The notes beneath the pieces were generated by a model, which searched no databases, was not told where the DNA came from, and was given only the letters and a program-made list of their open reading frames with translations. This document shows, piece after piece, positions 9,154 to 17,627 of a stretch of DNA of 64,000 bases. The translations under genes were made by a program, and so were the position numbers. The DNA is from Geobacter sp. (GTDB lineage Bacteria > Desulfobacterota > Desulfuromonadia > Geobacterales > Geobacteraceae), in assembly GCA_003490025.1 (NCBI GenBank), contig DNJC01000115.1, positions 1 to 64,000 of the forward strand. The letters are read 5' to 3'. Position 1 is the first letter of the stretch; each line of letters starts with the position of its first letter.

Positions 9154-10887
9154 ATGGACACGGCATTGAAAACCATAGATCGTTTCTCGGGAAGCCTGCT
9201 GTACAGGTACCTGCTGATCATATTCCTGGTTCTGCTGGCGTACGGCAACACGCTCAACCATGGCTTCGTCTGGGACGACTTCGACATAATCGTGGAAAAC
9301 CCGACGCTGCAGCTTAAAAACATCCCGAGGTTCTTCGTCTCCGAGGACAGGATTTCCTCTCCCACCGGGTACTATCGCCCGGTCACCTACATCTCCTTCG
9401 CACTCGACCGGGCCATCTGGGGAACCAACCCGGTAGGTTTCAACATCACCAACCTGTTGCTGCACCTCCTTGCCGTGCTGCTCTTCTACCGCGTGGTGGC
9501 GGCGCTGTTCAAACGGGAAAACCTGGCGCTCTTGGCGGCGCTGCTCTTCGCCTTGCACCCGATCGCGGGAGAGACGGTCAACTTCCACGCCGGCGGGCGC
9601 AACACCCTTCTTTGCGCCTGCTTCTCCCTCGCGTCGCTCCTTTTCTACGTCAACAGGAAGTCCCTGCCGGCCGTCGCCTGTTTCACCCTCGGCATCTTCT
9701 CCAAGGAGTTTGCCCTGCTCCTCCCCGCGATACTTTTCCTGTACGACCGCACCCTCAACGAGGAGAGGCCTAAGTGGAGCGCGTACCTGCCCTACGCCGT
9801 CGCCTCGGCCGTGTACCTGCTGATGCGTTCTCTCGTGGTGAAGGCGAACGCCAACCTGATCAAGGCGGCCAACGTCGTTGACAACATCTGGATCGTTCCA
9901 CAGACGATCGTAACCTACCTGCGGAACATGGTCCTCCCGTTCTACCTGAAGACCCTTTACTACGTGAACCTCCAGGTCACCTGGAGCGTCTTCCTGACCT
10001 GCACCTTCCTTATCGTCCTGCTTCTGGTTGTCGCCTTCGTATTCCGTAAGAAGAGGGAGATACTCTTTGCCGTCGTGATCTTCCTGCTGTTCCTGCTCCC
10101 CGTCACCAACATCTTCTATTTGGGGGCCGCCATGATCGCCGACCGGCACGCGTACCTGGCATCGCTGGGGTTCAGCCTGGCCCTCGCCTGGGCGATCTGC
10201 TCCGCGAAAAAGCAGGTCGCAGTGCCGGTTGCCGTGGCGCTCTGCGCGGCTTTCGTGGTGACGGACATCGCCAGAAACGCGGCGTGGAGGGATGAAATAT
10301 CGCTTTTCGAGCAGATGGCGAAAGATGCCCCGGAACTGAGCACCGGTTACCAGAACCTCGGCGTGATCTACTACAACCGGCAGGATTTCCCGGCCGCCGA
10401 GAAGTACCTGATGCTCGCCCTGGACAAGGAGGGGCTTTACGACACGGCGCTCGACGGTTTCACCGGCATGTTCATCGAGATGGGGAAGCCGGACAAGGCG
10501 GTGCTGGCCGTGGCCCGAAAGATGAAGAACAACCCGAAGAACCCCGAGCCGTATTTCGTCCTCTCCAGGATCTACGAGGCGACGGGCAACGGCGAGTTGG
10601 CCAGGACAAACCGGGACCAGGCGGAGGCGCTCTTCCCCGGTGCGGCCGAAGCGATGCGTAACAAGGTCGTGGAGGCGTGCCGGCAGGGGGAAGCGCTCAT
10701 GTCCAGGCGCAGCTTCGCCAGGGCGGAGTCGCTCTTCGACGCAGCCTTGACCCTGGATCCCTACTCGGTTCCGGCCCTGCTCGACATGGGGAGCGTGATG
10801 GTCGAGAAGGGCGATGCCGGCAAAGCGGAGCGGTACTTCGCGCGGGCCGCCGCGCTGGCCCCGCGGGACCCTGCGGATAAGCCATGA
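9154..10887 (+). CDS. TMTC-like membrane O-glycosyltransferase with C-terminal TPR repeats
   Basis: 577 residues. The N-terminal loop YGNTLNHGFVWDDFDII carries the acidic pair of GT-C enzymes. GYYRPVTYISFALDRAIWG and LHPIAGETVNFHAGGRNTLL are signature stretches of the TMTC/PMT-like family. Multiple hydrophobic spans run to about residue 375. From about 394 onward the protein is soluble and reads as tetratricopeptide repeats (NLGVIYYNRQDFPAAEKYL; AEALFPGAAEAMRNK). A close paralogue lies at 19241-21046. RBS AGGAAGGG precedes the ATG. The likely role is periplasmic glycosylation, with the TPR part binding the acceptor or a partner. Confidence 0.8.
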   Translation: MDTALKTIDRFSGSLLYRYLLIIFLVLLAYGNTLNHGFVWDDFDIIVENPTLQLKNIPRFFVSEDRISSPTGYYRPVTYISFALDRAIWGTNPVGFNITNLLLHLLAVLLFYRVVAALFKRENLALLAALLFALHPIAGETVNFHAGGRNTLLCACFSLASLLFYVNRKSLPAVACFTLGIFSKEFALLLPAILFLYDRTLNEERPKWSAYLPYAVASAVYLLMRSLVVKANANLIKAANVVDNIWIVPQTIVTYLRNMVLPFYLKTLYYVNLQVTWSVFLTCTFLIVLLLVVAFVFRKKREILFAVVIFLLFLLPVTNIFYLGAAMIADRHAYLASLGFSLALAWAICSAKKQVAVPVAVALCAAFVVTDIARNAAWRDEISLFEQMAKDAPELSTGYQNLGVIYYNRQDFPAAEKYLMLALDKEGLYDTALDGFTGMFIEMGKPDKAVLAVARKMKNNPKNPEPYFVLSRIYEATGNGELARTNRDQAEALFPGAAEAMRNKVVEACRQGEALMSRRSFARAESLFDAALTLDPYSVPALLDMGSVMVEKGDAGKAERYFARAAALAPRDPADKP

Positions 10888-12074
10888 ACATACGCACCAT
10901 GAAAACCATCGATCGATACGCAGGGGGATTTCTCTGTCTGTTGCTCGAGTTTTGCCAGCGGTTGCGGTGTCCCTTCCAGCGCCATGAGAAGCGTCCCTAT
11001 CGTCGCATCCTGCTGATGAAGTTCTTCGGCTTGGGGAGCATCCTGCTCGCTACTCCGATGCTGCGCGCCATCAAGCTCCGCCATCCCGAAGCGAGCATAG
11101 GTTTTCTCACCTTTGCGGGAAACCGCGAGATGGTCGAGCGGCTCGGGCTGGCCGATGTCATCTACACGCTGCGCACCGACACCCCGGCGCACTTCGCCGG
11201 AGACCTCTTCGGGACGCTTAGGGGACTGCGGCGCGACAGCTACGATGTCGCCATCGATATGGAATTCTTTTCCAAGTTCTCGACCATTGTCACCTACCTC
11301 TCGGGAAGCCCGATGAGGATCGGTTACTTCCTGCGCCAGATGTGGCGCGGCAACCTGCTGACGGAGCAGGTCTATTACAACCACTACAAACACATCACCG
11401 AAGTTTTCGCCGCCCTGGCGGCCCCCCTGGACGTCAGCGTCACCGACTACTCGTTGCAGCCGCCCGTCATTTCCGCCGATGATAGAAGACGTGCCGATGC
11501 GCTGCTGGCAAGGGAGGGGATCGAGGCAGGCGATCTGCTGATAGCCTTCAACGTCAACGTGAGCGATCTCTCGTACGAGCGGCGCTGGTCGCAGGACGAA
11601 TTCCTGGAACTGGCGCGCGGGCTCCTGTCGGAACTGAAGGTCCGCCTGCTTTTCATCGGCGCCCCGTCGGAGGCCGCGCATGTGACGGAAACGGTGCGCC
11701 TGCTCGGGAGCGGCGACCGTGTGGTGAACCTTGCCGGAAAGACCACGCTGGGTGAACTCCTGTGTGTCATGGAGCGTTGCCGGATGCTGGTCACCAACGA
11801 CAGCGGCCCGCTCCATCTGGCCGCGTCACTGGGAGTCGCCACCGCTTCGTTCTTCGGCCCCGAGACGCCGATGCTTTACGGTCCGAAGGGAGGGGATGCG
11901 CTGGTCTTTTATGAGGGGCTCTACTGCAGTCCGTGTCTGAACGTCTTCAACGTGAAGACCGCCCCCTGCAACGGGGAGAATGTCTGCATGCGCAGGATCG
12001 AGGCGGGAAAGGTGCTGGAACGGATGCGGGAGCATTTCAGCGATGTCTGGGAGCGGCATGGAAACGCCTGCTGA
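10884..12074 (+). CDS. Glycosyltransferase family 9 (ADP-heptose:LPS heptosyltransferase-like)
   Basis: 396 residues overlapping the previous gene by ATGA. The GT9 signatures are RRILLMKFFGLGSILLATPMLR near 40-60 and the C-terminal TNDSGPLHLAASLGV...FFGPETP segment (near 305-335), which binds the ADP-sugar. A CSPCLN...CNGENVCM cysteine cluster near the C-terminus is common in this family. It lacks membrane spans and probably adds a heptose-type sugar to a lipid-linked or LPS core acceptor in the cytoplasm. The donor is not proven. Confidence 0.85.
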   Translation: MNIRTMKTIDRYAGGFLCLLLEFCQRLRCPFQRHEKRPYRRILLMKFFGLGSILLATPMLRAIKLRHPEASIGFLTFAGNREMVERLGLADVIYTLRTDTPAHFAGDLFGTLRGLRRDSYDVAIDMEFFSKFSTIVTYLSGSPMRIGYFLRQMWRGNLLTEQVYYNHYKHITEVFAALAAPLDVSVTDYSLQPPVISADDRRRADALLAREGIEAGDLLIAFNVNVSDLSYERRWSQDEFLELARGLLSELKVRLLFIGAPSEAAHVTETVRLLGSGDRVVNLAGKTTLGELLCVMERCRMLVTNDSGPLHLAASLGVATASFFGPETPMLYGPKGGDALVFYEGLYCSPCLNVFNVKTAPCNGENVCMRRIEAGKVLERMREHFSDVWERHGNAC

Positions 12075-12954
12075 AGCGGCGTGCCCCTTGTGCGGTGCGG
12101 CGGGCGCGCGTCTGCGCTACCCGGGAAACCCGCTGCCGGTGAGGCAGTGCGCCTGCGGCATGGTTTTCCTCTCCCCGCAGCCTTCTCCCGAACAGTTGCG
12201 CGAGATTTACGGTTCCGACTACTACCTGAGCCTGGGGATCTCGGGGCAGGATGACGAGGCGGTCAGGGGCATGAAAAAGGAGACCTTCCGGCGTCAGTTC
12301 GAGGCGATTGCGGCCGGCGCGAAGCCCGGGAGGGTCCTGGATGTAGGGTGCGCATCCGGCTTCTTCATGGAGGCGGCGACCGAGGCCGGGTGGGAAGCAT
12401 ACGGCGTGGAACTCTCCGGTTTTGCGGCGGAGCTGGCCCGGAGCAGGTTCGGCGATCGCGTGCGGCACGGGACGCTTGAGGAGGCCGGCTACCCGGACGC
12501 ATTCTTCGATGTCGTGACCCTTTTCGACCTGCTGGAGCACGTTCCCGATCCCCGCTCTTTTCTTGCCGAGGTGCGCCGGGTGCTCCGTCCGGGGGGGAGA
12601 CTCCTGCTCGTCCTCCCCAACGCGGCGAGTCTCAGCGCCCGTCTGATGGGGCGGCACTGGAGTCATTACAACGCGGAGCACCTGCACTACTTCACGCCGG
12701 AGACGGTGGCGGTCCTTCTTTGCGCGTGCGGTTTTGAAGTGGAGGGGGTGGCAAGCGCGCCCAAATGCCTGAACCTCGCATATATCTTCAACCAGTTCAG
12801 GAGATATCCCAGCGCTTTGGTTACCCCCCTGCGCGTTATCGCCGAGCGCCTTCTCCCAAACCGGATGAAGTCGAGGAATCTGCGCCTGCATTGCGGAGAG
12901 ATGCTGGTAACGGCCCGCAGCGGGGCCGCCCCTCACCCTCCTGACCTCCACTAA
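12058..12954 (+). CDS. Class I SAM methyltransferase with N-terminal zinc-ribbon-like cysteines
   Basis: About 298 residues from ATG 12058, overlapping the GT9 gene by 17 nt. The N-terminus has CPLCG and QCACGMVFLSPQP, a four-cysteine cluster often seen before Methyltransf_11/23 domains in polysaccharide loci. Motif I is VLDVGCASGFFME, followed by FFDVVTLFDLLEHVPDPRSF and the post-III LRPGGRLLLVLPN. It may methylate a terminal sugar, possibly as a chain-end cap, but the acceptor is unknown. Confidence 0.82.
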   Translation: METPAEAACPLCGAAGARLRYPGNPLPVRQCACGMVFLSPQPSPEQLREIYGSDYYLSLGISGQDDEAVRGMKKETFRRQFEAIAAGAKPGRVLDVGCASGFFMEAATEAGWEAYGVELSGFAAELARSRFGDRVRHGTLEEAGYPDAFFDVVTLFDLLEHVPDPRSFLAEVRRVLRPGGRLLLVLPNAASLSARLMGRHWSHYNAEHLHYFTPETVAVLLCACGFEVEGVASAPKCLNLAYIFNQFRRYPSALVTPLRVIAERLLPNRMKSRNLRLHCGEMLVTARSGAAPHPPDLH

Positions 12955-12992
12955 GTTAGCTGATAAGCGACAATCTTCCCCGGAGGGGGAGG

Positions 12993-13020
12993 GTAGGGGC
13001 GAATAATCATTCGCCCCTAC
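12993..13020. repeat. 28-bp perfect palindrome, family copy 1
   Basis: Two 12-bp arms, GTAGGGGCGAAT and its reverse complement, surround a 4-bp loop (AATC). Other copies lie at 15081-15108 and 15141-15168. A GC-rich palindrome (CCTCCCAACCTCCCCCC / GGGGGAG) follows at about 13050-13082. I see no gene between 12955 and 13150. Confidence 0.85.
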
Positions 13021-13150
13021 TCCGGTTCTTCGCTGAAGGCGCTAGTCTTCCCCCCTCCCAACCTCCCCCCGCTGGGGGAGTAAGTGGTTACTGGAAGGTG
13101 GGGAGAATCGCAATTTGCTGTTTTTGATAAAGCTTGGAGGATGGCAGTTT

Positions 13151-15094
13151 ATGCAACGTTTTGAAGATTCGACCCCCCGGCTCCTCTGGACCCAGTGGGC
13201 GATTCTCTTTTGCGGTTCCCTGGCCGGCCTGGTGGCAGCCGCCATCGTCGCCAGCTTTCCCTTCGACTTTTCCCGCGAGCTGGCCGAGGCGAAACGGCTC
13301 GGCATCGTGAGCCGCACCATACTGGCCGGTTACCCTAAGAGCAGGGATGTCCTGGGCTATGCCTTGATCATCCTCCTGCCGGTCTCCTTTTCCTGCGCAG
13401 CCTGGCTCGCCTGGAGCCGTGGACGCCGTCAGGCCCTTGCGGAACTGCTTCGCTGCCAACCGGCGCCGCTGCCGGGCTCCTCTACCGGACGAAGGCTCGC
13501 GGCACTCGCCTTCGTGCTGTCGTTTCTGCTGGTCCAGTTCAACATCAACAACATCTATGAGCCCGCCGGAGGGTGGGCCTTCCTCGGGGAGGAGGGGCAG
13601 TTCCTGGCCGACGCCCAGGTACTCCTGGGAGGCGGTGACTACGCCCGCGACTTCCTCTGCCTCTACGGTCCATTGGTGGTCTATCCCCTTGCCTGGGCCA
13701 TGAAGCTGTTCGGCGCCTCCATGGTCGTGGCGCGCTTCTATACCTACGGTCTCACCGTTATCTCCGCCTTTATCCTGATCGCCATGGTCAACCTGACCAT
13801 CCGCAACCGCGCCCTCTTCGTTGCCGCCTCGTTGTTGCTCGGAGCGCTCTTCATCGGGGGGGGAGGGAGAACCAACGCCACGCTGCTGCGCGTGTTGCTG
13901 GGGTTCGTCCCCTTGCTGGTCCTGTACCGGTATGGGGAGAGCAGGAGCAAGTTCCCGCCGGTCGCAGCCGGGATCGCCGTCGGCATCAGCCTCCTTTTCA
14001 GCCAGGAGGTCGGCCTCTGTGCGGTCATCGCGACAGGAGCGTTCCTCTGCCTGGAATCGTACGCGGCGCGGAGCTTGCGGCCGCTGGCGCTCCGTGGCGG
14101 ACTTGCCGGCGCCGGTTGTCTCCTGGTGCTCCTCCCCATGCTGGGATATTTCTATCGCCAGCAGGCCCTCGGCCGGTTCTTCGAAAGTCTTTACGGCTAT
14201 CCCAAGTTGGTGACGCTCGGGTTCGGGGCGCTTCCCTTTCCCTCGCTGCGGGTCTTGCTATCCTCTCCCTTTGGCAGCGGGGCGTACTTCCCCTACTGGA
14301 TGATCGGGATCTTCCTCCTTGCCGCGGTAACGTTGCTGGTGCGTCTTTTCCTCGGTCTGGGGGGGCGCGAAATCAACTTCAGGAGCGCATTGCTGGTGTT
14401 CGGCATGCTCCTTTTCCGGGCGGCGCTCGGGAGGTCGGACGAAAGCCACTACATCTTCGCCTTCATCCCTCCCCTCATGCTTGCCCTCATCATGCTGGAC
14501 GACTCGCTGAGGGGGTTGGCGGATTGCCCGGAACGGACGCTGGACACGGGGCGGCGCCTGCTGGTCGGCGGGCTCATCGTCTCGATGCTTCTGCTCTTCG
14601 GGGCATCGAGGGTGTTGCGGGAGAATGTGAAGAACGTCTTCACCGAGATCGGACGTGCCCCCACCAAGTTTTCCGTGCAGCGAACCGGGGTGGCACTGCC
14701 GTGGCTTAAGCGCGGAGGCACCCAGTTCGACAAGGCGACGGCGGAGGACCTGGTCAAGATCAAGGGGGTGCTGGAGCGCCACACGAAGCCGGGGGAACCG
14801 GTCCTGTTCTTTCCCAACGAGGCGGCCTACTACTTCCTTTTCGACAGACCCGTACCCTCCCGCTATGTTCACGCCTATTTCGCCGTCACGAAACAGCATC
14901 GCCTCGAAATGGTGCAGGAACTGGAGCGAAGCCGGCCGGCATGCGTGATCCACACGCTGGACAACTGGCGCATCGACGACATCATGGAGGACGTGCAGGT
15001 GCCGGAGGTGGTGCGGTATATGAAGGAGAAGTACGAAATGGCGGAGGACCTGGGGAACATGTTGGTGCTGCGCAGGAAAGGTAGGGGCGAATAA
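13151..15094 (+). CDS. Polytopic membrane protein, putative GT-C glycosyltransferase
   Basis: About 647 residues from ATG 13151, which has GGAGG ten bases upstream. It has many hydrophobic segments, including LWTQWAILFCGSLAGLVAAAIVA-type and later spans, and a periplasmic loop WAFLGEEGQFLADAQVLLGG where the E-E pair after a membrane span resembles the GT39 catalytic loop. A soluble tail begins near residue 505. The last residues and the TAA stop (15092-15094) lie inside a copy of the 28-bp palindrome, so the native C-terminus may have been altered by repeat insertion. The donor and acceptor are unknown. Confidence 0.65.
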   Translation: MQRFEDSTPRLLWTQWAILFCGSLAGLVAAAIVASFPFDFSRELAEAKRLGIVSRTILAGYPKSRDVLGYALIILLPVSFSCAAWLAWSRGRRQALAELLRCQPAPLPGSSTGRRLAALAFVLSFLLVQFNINNIYEPAGGWAFLGEEGQFLADAQVLLGGGDYARDFLCLYGPLVVYPLAWAMKLFGASMVVARFYTYGLTVISAFILIAMVNLTIRNRALFVAASLLLGALFIGGGGRTNATLLRVLLGFVPLLVLYRYGESRSKFPPVAAGIAVGISLLFSQEVGLCAVIATGAFLCLESYAARSLRPLALRGGLAGAGCLLVLLPMLGYFYRQQALGRFFESLYGYPKLVTLGFGALPFPSLRVLLSSPFGSGAYFPYWMIGIFLLAAVTLLVRLFLGLGGREINFRSALLVFGMLLFRAALGRSDESHYIFAFIPPLMLALIMLDDSLRGLADCPERTLDTGRRLLVGGLIVSMLLLFGASRVLRENVKNVFTEIGRAPTKFSVQRTGVALPWLKRGGTQFDKATAEDLVKIKGVLERHTKPGEPVLFFPNEAAYYFLFDRPVPSRYVHAYFAVTKQHRLEMVQELERSRPACVIHTLDNWRIDDIMEDVQVPEVVRYMKEKYEMAEDLGNMLVLRRKGRGE

Positions 15095-15108
15095 TCATTC
15101 GCCCCCAC
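15081..15108. repeat. 28-bp palindrome, copy 2 (provides a stop codon)
   Basis: This copy matches 12993-13020 except for one base in the right arm (CCCCCAC instead of CCCCTAC). It overlaps the 3' end of the preceding gene and supplies its TAA stop. Confidence 0.85.
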
Positions 15109-15140
15109 GGAGATGGTGATAAAAGGGATGGACAAGAGCG

Positions 15141-15168
15141 GTAGGGGCGAATTATTATTCGCCCCTAC
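15141..15168. repeat. 28-bp palindrome, copy 3
   Basis: Perfect 12-bp arms surround TATT in the loop. It lies 25 bp upstream of the start of the next gene and 32 bp after copy 2, so the short spacer is mostly made of two tandem palindromes. Confidence 0.85.
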
Positions 15169-15193
15169 AACGCCTTTAATCGAAGGAAACATT

Positions 15194-16678
15194 ATGTCTT
15201 TCACATCGCAACCGGCGGAGCCCGGGGAATTCCCCTCGGCCCGCCTGACCAAATGGGCCCTGATCGCCTTCTTTCTCTATTTCGGCCTCCGGCTCGCTTT
15301 CTACGCGCTCACCATAGCCCCTTCCGTCCCGCCCGACGAGGTCACCCACTTCGCGCTTAGCCGCATCTTCTCCAGGGTGCTCCTTTTGCCGGTGGACTCC
15401 CCGGAAACGTACCAGTACGGGTTGGTGAGCCACACCCCCTGGCTCTACTACTGGCTCATGGGGAAGGTCATGCCGCTGAACTTCTCCGGCCTGCCGGACC
15501 TGACCTTCCTGCGCCTTTGCAACATCCCGTTCGCCCTCGGGACCGTTTACTTCGCCTGGAGAACGCTGCGGCTGCTGACCGAGGACCGGCTCACGCAGCT
15601 CCTGCTGGTGATCCTGATGACCAACACCATCATGTTCACCTTCCTCGGCGCCTCGGTCTCCTACGACAATCTGGCGAACCTGCTGGCGGCCGCAGCCATC
15701 TACTATCTTTTCGCCTTCTTCGTGAAGAGGGACGGATCCCTGCTGGCCGCCTCCCTCTTGTGCCAGTTGGCCGGTTGTCTCACCAAGACGAACCTGCTGC
15801 CGCTGGCGCTCCTGCTAAGCCTGGTGCTGCTGGCCAACGAGCGCCGCAACCTCGGAAGGCTCCCGGGGGGGATGGCGGCGTTTTTTCGGGGCGCGCCGGC
15901 CAAGGCGGGACTGGCCCTTCTGGCGATCGTGGTCGCCTTCGCGCTGAACGCGCAACTCTACGGCGGCAACTACCTGAAGTACAGGAACATCTCCCCCGAA
16001 ATGGGGGACGTCCTTTCCACGGAAGCCGCCCTCAAATACCGGACCCAGGCGCGGAATATAATTTTCGCCATGTTCAAGGAGGGGAAGGTTACCAAGGGAA
16101 AGGCGCTGGAGATGACCTCGGGCATAACGCACGAAGGGGACCGGGGCACCGTCGTCGCGCTCATCGAGGAGTACGACTACCAGAAGCGGAACCAGATCGA
16201 ACCCTTTTCTCCGCTCGAGTACATCCCGATCTGGATCGAGACCATGTGCACGGGGGTCTTCGGGATCTTCGCGCATAAGGCGCTGCCGGCGAGCGGGACA
16301 AAGGTCCTTGTCTTCCTCTCGCTCATCGTCGTTTCCGTGATCGGTTTCGCAAGGGAGTGGCGTCCCCGGGAGGACGGCTGGCTGGCGGGGTATCTGGCGC
16401 TGGTGGCGGGGTGCTACGGGGTGTTCCTCATGTACTTCGTGAACTACCGGACTTACCTCGACTTCTACTCCACCTGGCTCTCGCTGCAGGGGCGCTATAT
16501 CTTCCCGGTCCTGGCGCCGGCCTGGATACTTTGCAGCATCTACCTGCTGCGCCTTGTCCGGGGAAGGTCGATGCGTCTGGCGCTCTTCGCGGCGGCGGCG
16601 CTCATCTTCATCTGCTCCGACTTCCCTTACTTCATCACCCACGTCAATTCCGGCTGGTTCGCCTGGCCGCGCGGTTGA
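15194..16678 (+). CDS. Polytopic membrane protein, putative GT-C glycosyltransferase
   Basis: About 494 residues from ATG 15194, which follows GAAGGAA. I rejected an upstream in-frame start because its extra residues would come from the 28-bp palindrome. The loop APSVPPDEVTHFALSRIF after the first span has the D-E pair found in GT-C enzymes, and at least nine further hydrophobic segments follow. Its 3' end overlaps the end of the convergent gene on the opposite strand by 35 bp. The substrate is unknown. Confidence 0.68.
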   Translation: MSFTSQPAEPGEFPSARLTKWALIAFFLYFGLRLAFYALTIAPSVPPDEVTHFALSRIFSRVLLLPVDSPETYQYGLVSHTPWLYYWLMGKVMPLNFSGLPDLTFLRLCNIPFALGTVYFAWRTLRLLTEDRLTQLLLVILMTNTIMFTFLGASVSYDNLANLLAAAAIYYLFAFFVKRDGSLLAASLLCQLAGCLTKTNLLPLALLLSLVLLANERRNLGRLPGGMAAFFRGAPAKAGLALLAIVVAFALNAQLYGGNYLKYRNISPEMGDVLSTEAALKYRTQARNIIFAMFKEGKVTKGKALEMTSGITHEGDRGTVVALIEEYDYQKRNQIEPFSPLEYIPIWIETMCTGVFGIFAHKALPASGTKVLVFLSLIVVSVIGFAREWRPREDGWLAGYLALVAGCYGVFLMYFVNYRTYLDFYSTWLSLQGRYIFPVLAPAWILCSIYLLRLVRGRSMRLALFAAAALIFICSDFPYFITHVNSGWFAWPRG

Positions 16679-17627
16679 GGGCGCGGTCCGCGGTGATCTC
16701 CATCTTCCTCATCCGGTACTGGACGTCCTCCATGAGGCGCCGGTTCACGGCGAGGAGATCGGCCAGAAACGCGGTGAGCATGGTCTGGAAACCCACCCCC
16801 AGCATGATGGAGGCAAGGATCAACGACTGGATGTGACCCGCCCCCCCCTCGGTGACGTAGTAGTACAGAAACCGCATCCCCGCCAGAAGCCCCACGCTGA
16901 ACAGGCTCGCCCCCAGCGCCATGAAGAACCTGAACGCCTTGTAGACCACGAAGATCCGGACGATGGTGACCACGGACTTGCGCACGTAGGACGGTATGCT
17001 CTTCACCAGGCGCGAGGGGCGCAGCTTGTGGTTCACCCTGATCGGCACCGAGGTGATGGCGAGGTTCTTCTGCCCCGCCTGGATGATGGTCTCCAGCGTG
17101 TAGGTGTACTCGTTGAAGACGTTGAGCCTCATGGCCGCTTCCCGGCTCATCGCCCTGAAACCGCTCGGGGCGTCGGGAACGCTGGTCTTGCTCACCACCC
17201 TGACCACGGCTGAGCCTAGCTTTTGCAGCGCCTTCTTGACCGTCGAAAAGGAGTCGATGCCGTCTATCGGGCGCTGTCCCACCACGATGTCCGCCTTGCC
17301 GTCCAGGATGGGGGCGGTCAAGAGCGGTATGTCGGCGGCCACGTACTGGTTGTCCGCGTCCGTGTTCACTATCACGTCCGCACCCAGCTTCAGGGAAGCG
17401 TCCAGCCCCGCCAGGAACCCCTTGGCGAGCCCCTGGTTCTTGGTGAAGGTGACGACGTGGTCGACGCCGCAGTCGCGGGCGACCTCCGCGGTGCCGTCGC
17501 TGCTGCCGTCGTCTATCACCAGCCACTCCACGCTGCTGAACCCGGGCACCTGGCGCGGGAGGTCCTTCAGCGTGACGGGGAGCGACTCGGCCTCGTTGTA
17601 GCATGGTATCTGGATGATTAATTTCAT
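16644..17627 (-). CDS. GT2-family glycosyltransferase with C-terminal membrane anchor (polyprenyl-phosphate sugar synthase-like)
   Basis: 327 residues, ATG at 17627 overlapping the stop of the upstream gene (ATGA). The N-terminus MKLIIQIPCYNEAESL, the VIDDGSSDGTAEVA motif and NTDADNQYVAADIP are classic GT-A motifs of DPM1/GtrB enzymes. Two hydrophobic spans lie near 225-290 (FFMALGASLFSVGLLAGM; LILASIMLGVGFQTML). It likely makes a polyprenyl-phosphate sugar for the GT39-like and TMTC-like proteins encoded just upstream in the same operon. Confidence 0.87.
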   Translation of the reverse strand: MKLIIQIPCYNEAESLPVTLKDLPRQVPGFSSVEWLVIDDGSSDGTAEVARDCGVDHVVTFTKNQGLAKGFLAGLDASLKLGADVIVNTDADNQYVAADIPLLTAPILDGKADIVVGQRPIDGIDSFSTVKKALQKLGSAVVRVVSKTSVPDAPSGFRAMSREAAMRLNVFNEYTYTLETIIQAGQKNLAITSVPIRVNHKLRPSRLVKSIPSYVRKSVVTIVRIFVVYKAFRFFMALGASLFSVGLLAGMRFLYYYVTEGGAGHIQSLILASIMLGVGFQTMLTAFLADLLAVNRRLMEDVQYRMRKMEITADRALNRAARRTSRN

